DNA from: Hyposmocoma kahamanoa
Lineage: Eukaryota; Arthropoda; Insecta; Lepidoptera; Cosmopterigidae
DNA: 64,000 nt
Reading direction: 5' to 3'
NCBI RefSeq assembly: GCF_003589595.1
Contig: NW_020653750.1
Location: forward strand, 9,332,459 to 9,396,458
In this document: positions 1 through 10,816 of the stretch, in pieces
Position numbering within the stretch: the first letter of the stretch is position 1
Layout: each line of letters begins with the position of its first letter
Notes under the pieces: model-generated
The model's input: the letters and a program-made list of their open reading frames with translations, nothing else
What the model was told of the DNA's origin: nothing
The model's database searches: none
Program-made: the position numbers and the translations under genes

Positions 1-738
1 CGGGGACCTAATTTTAATAATATAATTAATCGTAGTCCTAATTTCTAGTATTTAAGCTGTTTACCATGAATGGTAGGTTGTACTTTACTTGCATATTTTA
101 ACCTTTTATCTAAAAAATATAAAATAGACATTTGGCATGTATGAAATTAACAAAACATTTCCTGCGAAAATAGAGTTCGAAATTGAAGGCATGGTTACAT
201 TTTTATATCAAAGTATAATGATGTATTGATGTACATTGATGTTATTATATTAAAATAACAAAGCGAGCAATTTGGCCTGTGGCATGGAACGTGTATATTT
301 CAGTTCTCTCGCGGGAATCCTTTGTTTGGCTACAAATAGGCCTATATGTTAGTTCCGGTTCCGATTTGTGCAAGCGATTGGTTTCTCCCTTTCAACGCAG
401 TGGAAAAGGTTAAATTAGCTACGACATATAAAATAGAAACTTTTCTATGCCAGTTTCGAGGTCTGAATAAATAGCATTTCGGAGTCTAATATTCAGTTTG
501 TGTCGTAAGATGCGCCTGGTTTTGTATAACGTGCGCCTTTGGAATAAGGATTTGACGATTGATTTATACAAACGATTGCTAGAGAAGAATAGCGTACATT
601 GTTGATTGATAGTAATAGAATAACGTGAAAGTCTAGTACTGTTTTACTATATCGATATATCCCGTGGTGGACTAGTCCCCTTAAGCGGCACCCGTTTACG
701 CGTTGACGTGTGTGCAAGCCATCGCTCTCCTCAACCAT
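1..738. other. Intergenic, nothing recognised
   Basis: AT-rich sequence with no convincing coding region, repeat family or RNA gene that I can identify on either strand. Confidence 0.5.
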
Positions 739-963
739 ATAAATAATAATAATAATAAATAACGCACACACTCAACATAGCCCCGCACTAGGGAAACTCT
801 GTGTCGCGGGTGCCATGGACACACACATAGACAACCACAAATTACACCCAAACTCACGAGAGAAATAAATGTAAGCCATACAAACATTTCTCCCGGCCCG
901 GGAATCGAACCTGGGACCTCTGCGTGGCAGTCCGGCACGGTAACCGTTCGGCCACGGAGGCAG
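739..963 (-). repeat. SINE family B, near full length
   Basis: Read on the minus strand this begins CTGCCTCCGTGGCCGAACGG, which contains a pol III A box (TGGCCGAACGG), followed by a B box (GGTTCGATTCC) in a strong T-arm-like stem of CCCGGG/CCCGGG type (one arm mismatched here). The body contains the strings TATGGCTTACATTTATTTC and GAGTTTGGGTGTAATTTG, and the element ends in a TTATT-rich tail at 739-760. This layout of tRNA-like head, unrelated body and simple-repeat tail is that of a tRNA-derived SINE. The copy at 61736 is equally complete. Confidence 0.85.
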
Positions 964-1013
964 TTGAGGCATATATGAGGGAAGAGGGCGATTCGCCACA
1001 CGACGCTGCCATA

Positions 1014-1095
1014 AGAACTTCACGGCATGCTGTAGGTGCTGGTTTCAACCCAACCGGATCGAAGGATTTTTTCTTAATGTTCGATCTTTGCGTTC
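1014..1095 (+). repeat. Family C repeat, right-hand fragment
   Basis: Shows the strings cacggcatgctg, tgctggtttcaaccc and ccggatcgaagga, which in complete copies form the 3' half of a tRNA-like segment (B box GGTTCGAATCC degraded to GGTTTCAACCC). The head with the A box is absent, so this is a truncated copy. Confidence 0.6.
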
Positions 1096-1145
1096 TTATT
1101 ATCGTATCGATAGCATACAATATAATACTAGTCATAATGGTGAAA
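1086..1145 (+). repeat. Family H motif copy
   Basis: Contains TTATTATCGTATCGATAGCA followed by a diverged catacaatataat block. The same motif occurs near 8985 (+), 11995 (-), 16835 (-) and 60310 (+). It directly follows the family C fragment here. Nature unknown; probably a piece of a larger interspersed element. Confidence 0.5.
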
Positions 1146-1215
1146 GGATTTGCCCATCGACGTAATGTACTTGTTCATTGTTGCCCGGTTGCGCCAAACC
1201 TTCAAGAAAGGAATG

Positions 1216-1330
1216 TGTGACGATGCTGCTTAATCGTCATTCCTGTTTATCACACTCTTTACTGGTTTCTGGCCACTTCAAAAATTTTGAATCGTTCTCG
1301 AATTCATTTTCCTTCCACTATTTTCCTCTG
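1216..1330 (+). repeat. Family K interspersed repeat copy
   Basis: Carries gtgacgatgctgc, then ttttgaatcgttctcgaatt and cttttcc-like sequence, in the same order as copies at 2180, 9985 and 43025. No coding capacity is seen. The family is defined here only by cross-comparison of these four places. Confidence 0.6.
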
Positions 1331-2179
1331 GTAAATTTACACTACTTAAATGTCTAAAAACTTTCATATGTGCATTTTATAACGAAGAAACACAAAAATG
1401 CGAGAAAAATTGTTTGTGCACATTGCACATACATTCACATACGCCTATAAAGCTACCGTAAATAGTTCCTAATATGTCAAGAAAGGATGAAACTCTACAA
1501 GAACACCAACAGGGCTCTCTAGCGAGTCGAGGATGAGAAAACAGAGATAGATACAAATATACACACAGGCCACAAATGGTATCGTGCGGGGAGGCTCCTT
1601 TCGTGTACCACCGGTCTTTGTTTCAATAATTATAAGAATGAACCTCGCTTAAAATTGCGCAATGGAGTACAAATTGCTATGAATTGGAATATTTTATGGA
1701 GTTTAATTAAGCACTTACCTTAACTCCTCTTCTGTAATGAAACAATTACCAAGAGACAATAGACTTTGTAACTTTACGACTCGGTACATATTTCTGCTGT
1801 CATTATGTTTTTCTTTGCCATTTGTGTAGGTCATATTATTCTAAATTACAAATGGTTTATAAGGACACATTGTTGGCTTGACCCTTTTAATTGGAGGTAA
1901 GTCGGCTCAGCTCACTCCAGCCAATTATTCAAGTACACGGAAACATCTCTAATCTACTCATTATTATTTCGTTCCCATTATATAGCGAATTTAGAGAAAC
2001 CAAACTGGAGTTCGGTAAACAGTAGTCGGGTTAAGCCTTTACTTAATTGTAGGATTATAGCTAACTTCGTCTACTTATCGTGTTTACCGCGACCCTAACC
2101 GACTCTAGGACGGCAACATGATCTTATCTTGTCACCTTTCCATTTCGAACCTGGACGTGTAGGCTTTTTATCTGCCGTC
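1331..2179. other. Intergenic, nothing recognised
   Basis: Lies between two copies of family K. I find no open frame or repeat of note, so the two copies may be independent insertions or ends of one larger unit. Confidence 0.4.
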
Positions 2180-2350
2180 TTGTGACGATGCCGACCTCCT
2201 TCATTGCGATCCTTCCTTCTTATTATCCTCTTTTCTGATTCCTAGCCAATTATTTTAGAAATTTTGAATCGTTCTCGAATTCCTTTTCCTTTCCGTTTAT
2301 TCTATCCATCGTCACTACCATCAAAATTCTCGAAACAAGAAGACATGCCC
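2180..2350 (+). repeat. Family K interspersed repeat copy
   Basis: The fullest left-hand copy: gtgacgatgccgacctcctt, a tcctcttttctgattcctagcc stretch (split here), ttttgaatcgttctcgaatt, then catcgtcacta, aaaattctcgaaac and agacatgcc. The same ordered blocks recur at 9985 and 43025. Confidence 0.65.
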
Positions 2351-2619
2351 GTAAATCATTAATTTTCTTATTGTCACGTCAATGACTATTAAATTAGATA
2401 CGAGTATTTATATAGGCTCCTTTGGGGTGAGTATTGTGTATTGTGGTACTTATTTTTATAGCGAGTGTGTTATAATAATCGTACCTTTTCTTCATATAAT
2501 TTTTATGTGTTACACCCCTTTCTTTTCCTCTTTTAACATTTCTAACAATAAATTTTGTGGACCGAATTTTCTGCATTTACGATTCGCTGAGCTGGGCTAA
2601 AATAATGTGAGCATTATCG

Positions 2620-2890
2620 AGTAGCAGTGGAGTTCCTTGTGAAATAATTTGTCCAGGGAAGTACAGCCACCACATATTTCAGCCGTTAAGTAGTAAAGTG
2701 ATGCGTTCCGGTTTTGAAGGGTGCTAGTGAAGTTACATGCACATGCGACTTGTCAACTTATGTCTTAAAGAGATGGCAATGTTCCTCAAATAATTGCCAC
2801 TTAAAGCTCTGAGTGGCACTGCAACTATTATAGATAGGCATGTCGCTTAACATCAGGCGCACGACTTGTTCCTCCCGTCACTTTGTTTAT
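2620..2890 (+). repeat. Family A retroposon
   Basis: Starts gtagcagtggagttccttgt and runs through tgcgttccggttttgaaggg, cttgtcaacttatgtct, aaagctctgagtggcactgc, atcaggcgcacgacttgttc to a ccgtcactt end. The order matches the other family A copies. The central GGTGACGGGCGCAGTGGCAG block is decayed here. No pol III A/B boxes are visible, so it is not a typical tRNA SINE. Confidence 0.75.
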
Positions 2891-2944
2891 ACCAACTTTT
2901 GATTATTATTGAAAAAAAGTCTAACTTCATCAGTGTAATATTCG

Positions 2945-2982
2945 TCGCTTCCTACAACATTTGGAAATGTTGTAGAAAGCGA
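2945..2982. repeat. Short near-perfect hairpin
   Basis: Two 18-base arms (TCGCTTCCTACAACATTT and its near reverse complement, 17 of 18 pairing) are separated by only GG. It belongs to no family I can define in this window. Confidence 0.7.
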
Positions 2983-4635
2983 TTATGACAGGAAATATAT
3001 TGTCCGATTTCAGATTCGATGGCAATCTTCTTTTGCTTGCCGTGCCTCTCCAACTAGTGAAGGTTGGGCACTAATTCTACACTCGCCTCGCTATTGAGGG
3101 GTAATAAGTTGTCCGAACTCGCAACTACTACCACTCTAAAGTTATCAATACACACCTTTATTCTGCGGCCTACTTTTCTCTTTCCAGCAATCTTTCCCGT
3201 CAAAAGTAACTGCTATGATGTCTAATGATAAGCAGTTTCTCTCTGTTTGTCAGTCAGTAAGAGTTCGGCAGTGTGTATATATACAAATCGCACGATTGGA
3301 ATGGGATGCCGTTTCTATATCGAAGCGAGTGCCATTGTTTTAATATTGCTATGACTCATACTATGGTTGTCTTGCAGTTGAGTGTTATTTTATTATTATT
3401 AACCTGATATGATATGGGGTGCAGATAAATCGAAAATAGTAATTGTTTAGTACTGAATTCATCATATTTTGCTATAATCTGGACCGAGATTAGCCTGGTT
3501 ACCGCTCGTACGCTTCTCCTTTCTTTCTTACAGTCTTGTATAATGTTAACTCTTCTTTTTTCATTTACACTTCTATAATTTTGCTTTCATATATATTTTT
3601 TTCTATAATATAATTCTTCTACAGTTTTTGTTGTCTTTCTTCAGTCAGTCTTCTTGATTTTCTATAATTAACTGTTCTTTTTCTCTTTCTTGATGTTAAA
3701 TTCTCAATAATATTCATGTCTTGCATTTTATAATTTTGCGTATTCATAGTTTTGCTTTTTAAATTTCAATTTCTTAAGCTATCAATTTTGCTTTATAAAA
3801 GATAAGCTCGCTGGTATTGATCGCCATCTCGTATTATTAGGATGGACATAGATGATAGAGTGAAATAGGTTGGCTTATAGAGTCATGTTTATTGTTCGGT
3901 CGGATCGGTCAGAATCTAAGTGACAAAATAAATAAAGCGTAAACGTAATGACATAATGGTAGCCAAGCAATACGCATAATATGTTGCAGCTACACTATAA
4001 ATATTGTCTACCTATACTTCATTATTATAAAATATTTTAAATATAAAAGGGTACAAAATACCTTTGTTATTATGCCCGTCACGCAGCACCGCCACATGTT
4101 TTCTACGTTATAAACTCATGCAATATCGAATAAACTGTCGTTTTCAGATCGCGTTATATCGTTTCGTTATAGTGCAGTTCCGCCTTTATATGTGTATACA
4201 TATATACACATATTATGTATATAAAACGCATTAAAACTGCAAAAATCCGCTCCTACATCTATCCTCGCGATCAGCAAACATTAATCAGATTAAAAAGTGT
4301 ATTTATTAGTGAAAAAGAAGAAGAAAACTATTTCCAAGTCGTATACTGCGATGATTCAGACGATAAATAAAACGGGCCCAAGTCTTAGTAAAGGACCAAG
4401 TCTTTATAAATGTTACTCCAAGCACAGCTTATCTCGAATGTAGAGAAACCAGATAGGTAGAACGTTAGTGTAATTACTACTCGGAGCTCTTTACTAACTA
4501 CATAGTAACACAAATGTATATAAACATAGAGTTCTAGTCTACTAGTGGACAATAACTTTACGAATTCAAAGAAACTTTATTCAATAAAAAAAGGACATAA
4601 ATTAACATTTATGACCTTTTTCAAATTTTTGCTGA
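2983..4635. other. Intergenic, pyrimidine-rich
   Basis: The stretch at about 3510-3790 is unusually rich in T and TTCTT/TTTCTT runs on the plus strand. A small palindrome (ATATGTGTATA/TATACACATAT) lies at about 4189-4212. No gene or known repeat recognised. Confidence 0.45.
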
Positions 4636-4790
4636 TGAATTACAGGCACATGGAACTTGTCTACTTATATCTCAAGGTGACGGGCGCAGTGGCAGTGCCC
4701 CTCATATGTTTGCGATTTAAAGCTCTGAGTGCTCTACAAAGCTGCTATGGACAAGCCGGCTGTCTCGTGATGGCAGATGAATCTTGTGAT
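4636..4790 (+). repeat. Family A retroposon, internal fragment
   Basis: Begins at attacaggcacatggaacttg and includes GGTGACGGGCGCAGTGGCAG-type sequence and aaagctctgagtg, then decays at the normally conserved atggacaggcgtgtcgctta block. Both ends of the family are missing. Confidence 0.7.
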
Positions 4791-5062
4791 GGCTCATGAC
4801 AATGTCGATAGTATGGTTTCGTTCTCTTATACTAGGCTTATTTGACCACTTTGTTCCAGAAAGAACTAGGCTATTTAAGTCACCTCCAAGGCTGACGGAC
4901 ACTGTCCAAACCATGACGTTCGATAGAGATAGAAAAAAAACAATAATAAAGCTAACATAGAGTTATATAAATCATTACGGAACATGATAAATGACATAAT
5001 TAAGATTGAAAAGCAACATTACTTCTTCTATAAAATAATTTGTTCCTTAAAAATTCTCGCAA

Positions 5063-5990
5063 ATGTGCAATGAAGTGAATAAAGCGTTGAGAAATACGAG
5101 GCAGTTCACATGGTCGTCTCATTTGAGTGATCCCAATAACAGGTCTTTCATGGATATTATTCCGTCTAGTAAATTTTTCGATGAAGATCCTAATTTATCG
5201 GGTCGGTTTAGCGGCAATATCTTTAGTTCTCCCAACTTTACCCTTTAAGAGATAAATGAATTTCCAATGCCATGGGTTCTGACGGGATCTCATTAACAAT
5301 GATAAACCTTGCGCAACTGTACTCCCTGGACGCAACTACAGCCATCCGTCATAAGTCACTGCAAAGTGGTAAATTTCCCACACACTGGAAAATTGATATA
5401 ATTAAACCACAACCGAAAAATAGCACTGTAGATACTGTTAAGGATCTTGGACCTATAAGATTAGTACCAATTTTATCCAAAGTTTTAGAACAAGCGGTGA
5501 TTGCTAGTTCACTAAGTTCTTTGAATATAATTGCATTAATCCAGTGCGTCAGTCAGAAAATGTCCACAAAAAATGTCTGCTAAAATTCGCCGTGTGTAAC
5601 CACTCTAACACTGACTGATTCATTGGTGCTCTCCAAACTAGACTACTTAAGATATAGTATACGGCCCGTGTTTAAATAAGAAAGCTTCTGATAAATGCTG
5701 TGGGTTCAGAACGCCTGCATTACATATTATTTTAAAGTACCACCCCGTTCTCACATAACTCCCATTTTAAATACATATAAACTACTAAGTATGAAAAATA
5801 GGTATATTTTAAAAGTTAATAGTCTGGTAAACACCTGGAAAGTTTCGTCTACTCCGGAATATTTGGGCCAAAAACTTAGTGGCAATGTCAAATCTCAATG
5901 GTACCTGCATCTACGTTTATTGGTTGTTCCTAGCTTTTCTTTACTTAGGGGCCTGATCTGCCGCCTCCGGTAAAAAATGCCAAAACTATT
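5063..5990 (+). pseudogene. LINE reverse transcriptase relic (Jockey/CR1-like)
   Basis: Decayed pieces of a non-LTR reverse transcriptase in order. At 5272-5583 the reading GSDGISLTMINLA, then SLQSGKFPTHWKIDIIKP and LSKVLEQAV, resembles the N-terminal RT blocks (G(A/S)DGI, FP..WK, PI..L...SKVLE) of Jockey/CR1/R1-group elements. At 5695-5973 the reading VQNACITYYFKVPPRSHITP and STPEYL resembles the C-terminal region of the same group. The catalytic (Y/F)xDD block lies in the deleted or scrambled middle and is not visible. Stops and frameshifts separate the pieces, so it is dead. The region 5063-5248 may be the preceding linker. The exact clade is not determined. Confidence 0.65.
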
Positions 5991-6400
5991 TCCTATCAAA
6001 AAAATGTATAAACAATGGCTCTTGTCTGTGGAGCAATCGAATAGCGGTAGTTAAATCCCCTAGCAACACTTAATAAATAAAATTTTGTCATTTCTTTAAG
6101 GTACAATACTTAAATTTGTATACATTTTACAGGCTGTCTCTGTATAATTGCTTGGTGTTTAATATATACACTTCGCTTGTTGGTGTGATGCAGAAAGCGA
6201 ATAGCGAATAGATGAAGCCTGAAAATCAGCAAAGCTGAGTCTTTATCCTTTTAGTCCACATTACTGTACTTTTGTTTTAATTGTTCGCTTATTGGTTTAT
6301 GCGTTTTGTGGATGAACAAATGTCTTTTTCTTCCATTTATTTATTTTTTGTTTTAGATATAATGGTATAGAAATAGAATAAACAACAACAACAACAACTG
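5991..6400 (+). repeat. Probable 3' UTR and (AAC)n tail of LINE relic
   Basis: Follows the relic directly with no other element between and ends in a short aacaacaacaacaacaac run at about 6380-6400, a common kind of LINE 3' tail. The link to the upstream coding relic is inferred from position only. Confidence 0.4.
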
Positions 6401-7565
6401 TAACAGTCGACAGAGTTTAATACATACAATGTCTCCTATAATGCAGAAATCTATAACGGTAAAACGCTAAACGCCTAGTGTACATTAAAATTTACCAAAA
6501 TTATATGCTCAGTTTTAAATGAAACACGTAGTTTTTAGATACCCTCCGAAAATTCATATTTATGCATTATGTAAGAAATAAGCAATTTCAGCGTTGGTGG
6601 CGCGATTTCAGTTGCGGGCAGCCCAAACCGGCCAACCATGCGGGTAATGCAAACGATGCCTTTCTTTGATTTGTGGACTGTACATTAATAAATTATGTAT
6701 TGTTGTGTGGTTGATTGGAACAAATAAGGGTAGATAAGCTGGGAGCACAACACCTTTTGAATGAAACCAGCCGCGTGGCCGTTCTGTAGGTGAATTAAGC
6801 GATCTCTGGTCGCTGGCTTCGCCCAGTGATGGCTCCTTGATGTTTTATAAGTTCCTTAAACGTACGTTCACTACTGTTCACTATAGATTTCAGTTTAGTA
6901 TGGTTTCACTATGATTTTGATAATAAATTAACAGAGGTGAATTGAACTGAACGGAAGCGAGACTTTTCTTCTACTTCCGCTAGGTGTCACCCGTTGGGTG
7001 ACGTCGTCTCGTTCATGCGTGCGTGTAAGGTATGCGATGGCACAAGGAAGCAATAATTGAACCAATCCAACGATTCAAATATGAAAGCCTCCACGGTTTG
7101 CGAGGTAACATCAATATGCCATTTTTTCACGTTTTTATATTGATACATATTTTATTCTATTTATATTAACCTTTTCAAGATAGATTTTGATTTAAATATT
7201 TAATATAGTGCATTGTGCTACTCGAAATACATATTCTACGCAGAAACTAAGTCGCGGGCTAGTATATAAAATATATAGCGCTAAATTTGAATGCGGTATT
7301 TTCAGTATGTACATTGGGTGCGTACGTGACCATAGAAATATTATTGTCTGGGTCTAAATCACTTCACATATCATAGATAAATTTGGAAGTATCCGGCCCC
7401 GTCCTTAGGAGATTAAGTGTAAGTATGTTGTTGGATGGATCGTTGCGCTGGTCAAAAAACATTAACGTGACTTGAAGCTGCAAAATGTATGAATATTTTA
7501 GAGGTTTTGACGGGGCCGGGACGGACGTGTATGTACGTATTTATGGTAAGAAGTAGATATGGGGA
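6401..7565. other. Intergenic, nothing recognised
   Basis: The part 6590-6850 is somewhat richer in G+C than its surroundings, but no open frame longer than about 60 codons or repeat family was identified. Confidence 0.4.
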
Positions 7566-7662
7566 AACCCGGTATCGTGGATGCTATGAACACACACACA
7601 CAGACAACCACAATGACACCCACTCGTGAGAGAAATAAATGTAGGCCATACAAATATTAATC
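7566..7662 (-). repeat. SINE family B, body fragment
   Basis: Matches the middle of family B (minus-strand body: tatggcctacatttatttctc, then the gtgtgtgtgttcat segment). The tRNA-like head and the TTATT tail are both absent. Confidence 0.65.
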
Positions 7663-7885
7663 TGTCCAGAATGGTTCACCCGAGGCACTAGTCTCTCGAG
7701 AACCGGATGAAGTCAAATGACAGAGGTCTGTGACAACCCTGTACACTGGCTGATCTGGGGTCAGAACCTGAACTTACAAGGTTTCTGTGCGCGCACAGGT
7801 CATAGTGCCCTTCTCGTATAACCTAAGGGTCGTTAGGGAGGGTCACAATAATCAAAACTAATGTAGAGATATTAGGCCGTCCAGC

Positions 7886-8109
7886 AGGGTAACATGGTCC
7901 CCGGGCGGCGTCGTGGTGAATGTTCACTGATCCCACGGCGCCGACTCAACCGGCGAGAGGGAAACCTGGGGGGGTTTTAGTGGGGTAGGTACTCCAGCCT
8001 GGAGGGAGAGTCCCCACATAACCTCTGAGTCTCCCTGGGCTCAGGGGTATCCATAAAGATTTCCACTCCGTCAAAAAAAAAAAAAGAAAAAAAAAGGGTA
8101 ACATGGTCC
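7886..8109 (+). mobile_element. R1-like LINE, 5'-truncated 3' end with TSD
   Basis: About 195 bp nearly identical to the 3' end of the R1-clade element at 44484-47328 (shared strings: gcggcgtcgtggtgaatgtt, ccggcgagagggaaacc, atccataaagatttcc). It ends in a poly(A) tract interrupted by one G at 8073-8095. It is flanked by the direct repeat AGGGTAACATGGTCC at 7886-7900 and 8095-8109, a target-site duplication of 14-15 bp. Sequence outside the duplication joins smoothly. This shows target-primed insertion with severe 5' truncation. It interrupts a different LINE relic. Confidence 0.9.
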
Positions 8110-8383
8110 AGTAAGGCAGTTTGTACAGAACCAGTGCTTGCGAATTATAGGTGGAGTTATTAAAATCACTGCGGATCACGTTGGAATTGAATGCGAGTTT
8201 AACTTACCCCTTGTTTATTCGGAGACAGTATTTGGCAAGAAAATAATGGTTAAAGTAGCGCTATTAGTGGATAATGAGATTAATAGCTTTATAAATCAAT
8301 TATTTACTTTAGGGCAGAGTACATACGGTAGGTATAAAAATAGAGCACTGTATGAGTCTTTAAGAAATAAACTGGTTTTATAA
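8110..8383 (+). pseudogene. LINE C-terminal RT-region fragment
   Basis: An open stretch reads FVQNQCLRIIGGVIK followed by ADHVGIECEFNLPLV and continues to a stop at 8381-8383. The VQNQCLRII(T/A)GA block followed by a (V/L)EC.(M/L)PL block is typical of the region just after the reverse transcriptase of I/R1-group LINEs, upstream of RNase H. Consistent with that, an RNase H-like fragment follows at 9048. The R1-like 3' end above is inserted immediately upstream of this exon-like stretch. No start codon belongs here; it is a fragment of a longer polyprotein. Confidence 0.5.
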
Positions 8384-8384
8384 G

Positions 8385-8475
8385 TGAATTAATAACAAAT
8401 AAAGGCAATATGAATCTAGGGTCGGTAGTTCAGTCGTGTATTGATTTAGTTGGAAGAGTAAAACATATAGTAGAA
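8385..8475 (+). repeat. Family D repeat, left part
   Basis: The strings aaaggcaatatgaatctagg and tcggtagttcagtcgtgtat recur in reverse complement at about 37590-37645. Here the repeat is split from its continuation at 8786 by an inserted family A retroposon. Confidence 0.6.
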
Positions 8476-8785
8476 GTAGACCTATTTGTGAAAAAGTTGT
8501 TCCAGAGTAGTGCCACCTTACATATTTCTGCCGCCAAGCAGTAATGTGAACATTACTGCGTTCCGGTTTCGAAGGGTAAGGGAGCTGGTGAAATTACAAG
8601 GACATGGGACTTGTCAACGTATATCTCAGGGTATCGGGCGCAGTGGCAGTGCTCCTCAGATCTTTGTGACTTAAAGCTCTGAGTTGCACTGCAACTGTTA
8701 GGGATAGGCGTGTCGCTTTCCACCAGGCCAAGTCGTGTTTTTTCGTCCCGTCACTTAGTGTAATAAAAAAGAAATAATTATGAAT
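8476..8785 (+). repeat. Family A retroposon inserted in family D
   Basis: Full family A order: cagagtagtgccaccttaca, ccgccaagcagtaatg, gcgttccggtttcgaaggg, cgggcgcagtggcagtgctc, aaagctctgagttgcactgc, ccgtcactt and a taataaaaaag end. Comparison with the uninterrupted family D copy near 37560-37640 shows this retroposon sits in the middle of family D. Confidence 0.75.
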
Positions 8786-8990
8786 CAACAGATCTGGATC
8801 ATATGTGGAATCAATGCATTTAAGAAAAATATAATATATCGAGTTATTAGGTTATCGTGATAGTTACACATAGGAAATGAAATTAGTTTTTCGGATCTAA
8901 GTCGCGTATATTTGTATTTTCAAACAAACCAACGCTTTTTTGCAGGTCCCATGGTCAGCCGTGACCATGTTCTTCGTTTTATTATCGTAT
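8786..8990 (+). repeat. Family D repeat, right part
   Basis: Includes cagatctggatcatatg, then gttacacataggaaatgaaa, tcgcgtatatttgtattttc, aaacaaaccaacg and ggtcccatggtcagccgtga. The same blocks occur at 18613-18842, 37322-37640 and 60795-60960. The GAAACGTCGG core is degraded here. Confidence 0.65.
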
Positions 8991-9047
8991 TATTGATGGC
9001 ATACGTTGTAATGCTTGCCATCTTGATCATGTCAAAATATAATATTT

Positions 9048-9165
9048 TTTGTAAGATCTTCATCGACAATGGTTCGATGGATGAAAATGGAGCGGGCGCA
9101 GCCTTGTGCGACGAACAGAACGGCGGATATTTGTCTTATAATCGCATCCTCCTCCTCGCGTCATA
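9048..9165 (+). pseudogene. RNase H-like LINE fragment
   Basis: An open frame spanning 8912-9394 contains KIFIDNGSMDENGAGAALC. This resembles the first RNase H block of I/R1-group LINEs (TDGSK followed by G(V/A)GAA), where the Asp is catalytic. The same block in almost the same form (FIGNGSKDENGVGATLC) lies on the minus strand at 11760-11954. The rest of the domain is not recognisable and the frame runs on into the AT-rich repeat that follows. Assignment is tentative because only one RNase H motif is visible. Confidence 0.4.
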
Positions 9166-9189
9166 TTTCTCATTACTTAGGCTCGTGAC

Positions 9190-9782
9190 TGGAAATGGGT
9201 CATGGATAAATATCATTGGGATAAATACTCAGGATAAATATCTATTTTTACTCGACATTTATCCAAAAACGTGGATAAATATTTGTAATCGTGGTTTATT
9301 ATTTATATTTAGTAAAACAAAGTACATTTTTAAAACACTTGGTTTACTTTCACAATTAAAAACATTTATTTATTATATAACGTGTTGTAATTAATAGATT
9401 TTGTGTGTGAAATGTGAAAGGCTCCTTCAAATCCTTAGGCTATTTCAAGTCTATATACGACATTATTTAGTATGCAGTAGACCCCAAGACTATAAAGTTG
9501 GGTCGGACTTTATTAACGCAGGGTAGGTCAGCTCAAGGGTTCAGTTACTTTGATAACTTTCTGTCAATCGAATTTTTTATACCACTCGACTCGAAAAACG
9601 TAGATAGAAAAGTATTGTTGTATAAAAGAATGGCGAAAACGTAATTATTTAATAAAAAAATGAATTCTAATGAATTTTATTATAAATAAACACAAAAGAA
9701 ATAATTATCCATGTTTTAGGATAAATACTCAGTAAAAGCGGATATTTATCCTTAGATGGATATTTATTGGGTAAACCACATC
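9190..9782. repeat. Possible MITE with clustered GGATAAATA motifs
   Basis: Both ends are packed with GGATAAATA or its reverse complement: near 9202, 9218, 9232, 9258 and 9274 on the left, and near 9702, 9719, 9740 and 9757 on the right. The right end reads inwards as TAGAGATGTGGTTTACCC, which resembles a hAT-type terminus. The left terminus (about ctggaaatgggtcatgg) matches it only loosely and no target-site duplication is clear. Confidence 0.35.
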
Positions 9783-9984
9783 TCTAGTAGTGGCTCACCC
9801 GTGGAAATAGGGGGTTTACTACTATTCTCCGTCCGACATCCATCCGAAACGATTACTGTCACATAAGTAATACTCGACCAAATAAAAAAAAACACTGTCA
9901 AATATGAAGCTTCATTCGTATCATGCGTCTTTTAATCAGTGTCTGCATGACGACGCTGTGCTATCTGTAGTAATTTTTGGCATA

Positions 9985-10170
9985 GTGCTGTGATGATTGA
10001 CCTCCTTACACCGTCATCCCACCTTTTTATCGCCTTTTTCCGGTTCCTGACCACTCGCATTTAAATTTAAATTTTGAATTGTTCCATTCTTTTGCCTCAT
10101 ATTCTGATTTTATTTCGTTCCATCGTCACTCACTGCACGATCGCGGCAGCGAACATGTCTTTCTCTTCTT
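9985..10170 (+). repeat. Family K interspersed repeat copy
   Basis: Ordered blocks tgatgattgacctcctt, tttttccggttcctgacc, ttttgaattgttcc, ttccatcgtcactc and gaacatgtctttctc match the copies at 2180 and 43025. A short atttaaatttaaattt duplication sits just before the central block. Confidence 0.6.
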
Positions 10171-10816
10171 TTTTTTTGAGCTGTTTACCAGTTACTAAAA
10201 ATCTCTTGTACGATAAACATTTTAAAGATCATAAATATTGTTAAAACTGGAATAAATATTTAGAAAACTGGATTTATTACCACTAGTTCTTTACTTTTGA
10301 ACATTAAACTTACTACGTAAGAGGCTGCGGAGGCTACTATACTACTCTCCCGACAACGTTATAATCAACAGAACTCCACCAGCACCTTTGGTGTGCATCC
10401 ATGCCGAGAGCCTTACAAACTTGGTCGGACCAACTTATGGGACAGCGACTGCTCGGACGTTTACCATCGATCCGTCCGCAACCATTAGCTGTTCCATGTT
10501 GTGCTCTTCTTTCCTGGCAATGTGACTAAAGAAATCAAATATCTTACTGAGACATAAGGTAGATAATCTGATTTTTGACGTCAAAATCCCGCAGAATTGA
10601 TACCTTATATATATCAGTGCAACGGATTCCGAATATTTAATTAAAAATTAGAATCGCGTAGAAAATATGAATGCACAGATGATAGTTATGGTAGAAGTTT
10701 AGCAGTACGTGATAAATGTCCTATATAATAATTTTGCGATTGCAACTCGAAGAATGCGCTACAACATGTCACTGTGATTCGCGGTTTTTATATTGATAGC
10801 TTGCAATATTATTAAT
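10171..10816. other. Intergenic, nothing recognised
   Basis: No open frame of note. A patch at 10330-10500 is richer in G+C than its flanks without matching any repeat seen elsewhere in the window. Confidence 0.4.

Noticed and set aside
739..963. A tRNA gene at about 890-963 (minus), with good A and B boxes
   Set aside because: The same sequence with the same non-tRNA body recurs many times, and no proper acceptor stem can be formed; it is a SINE head.
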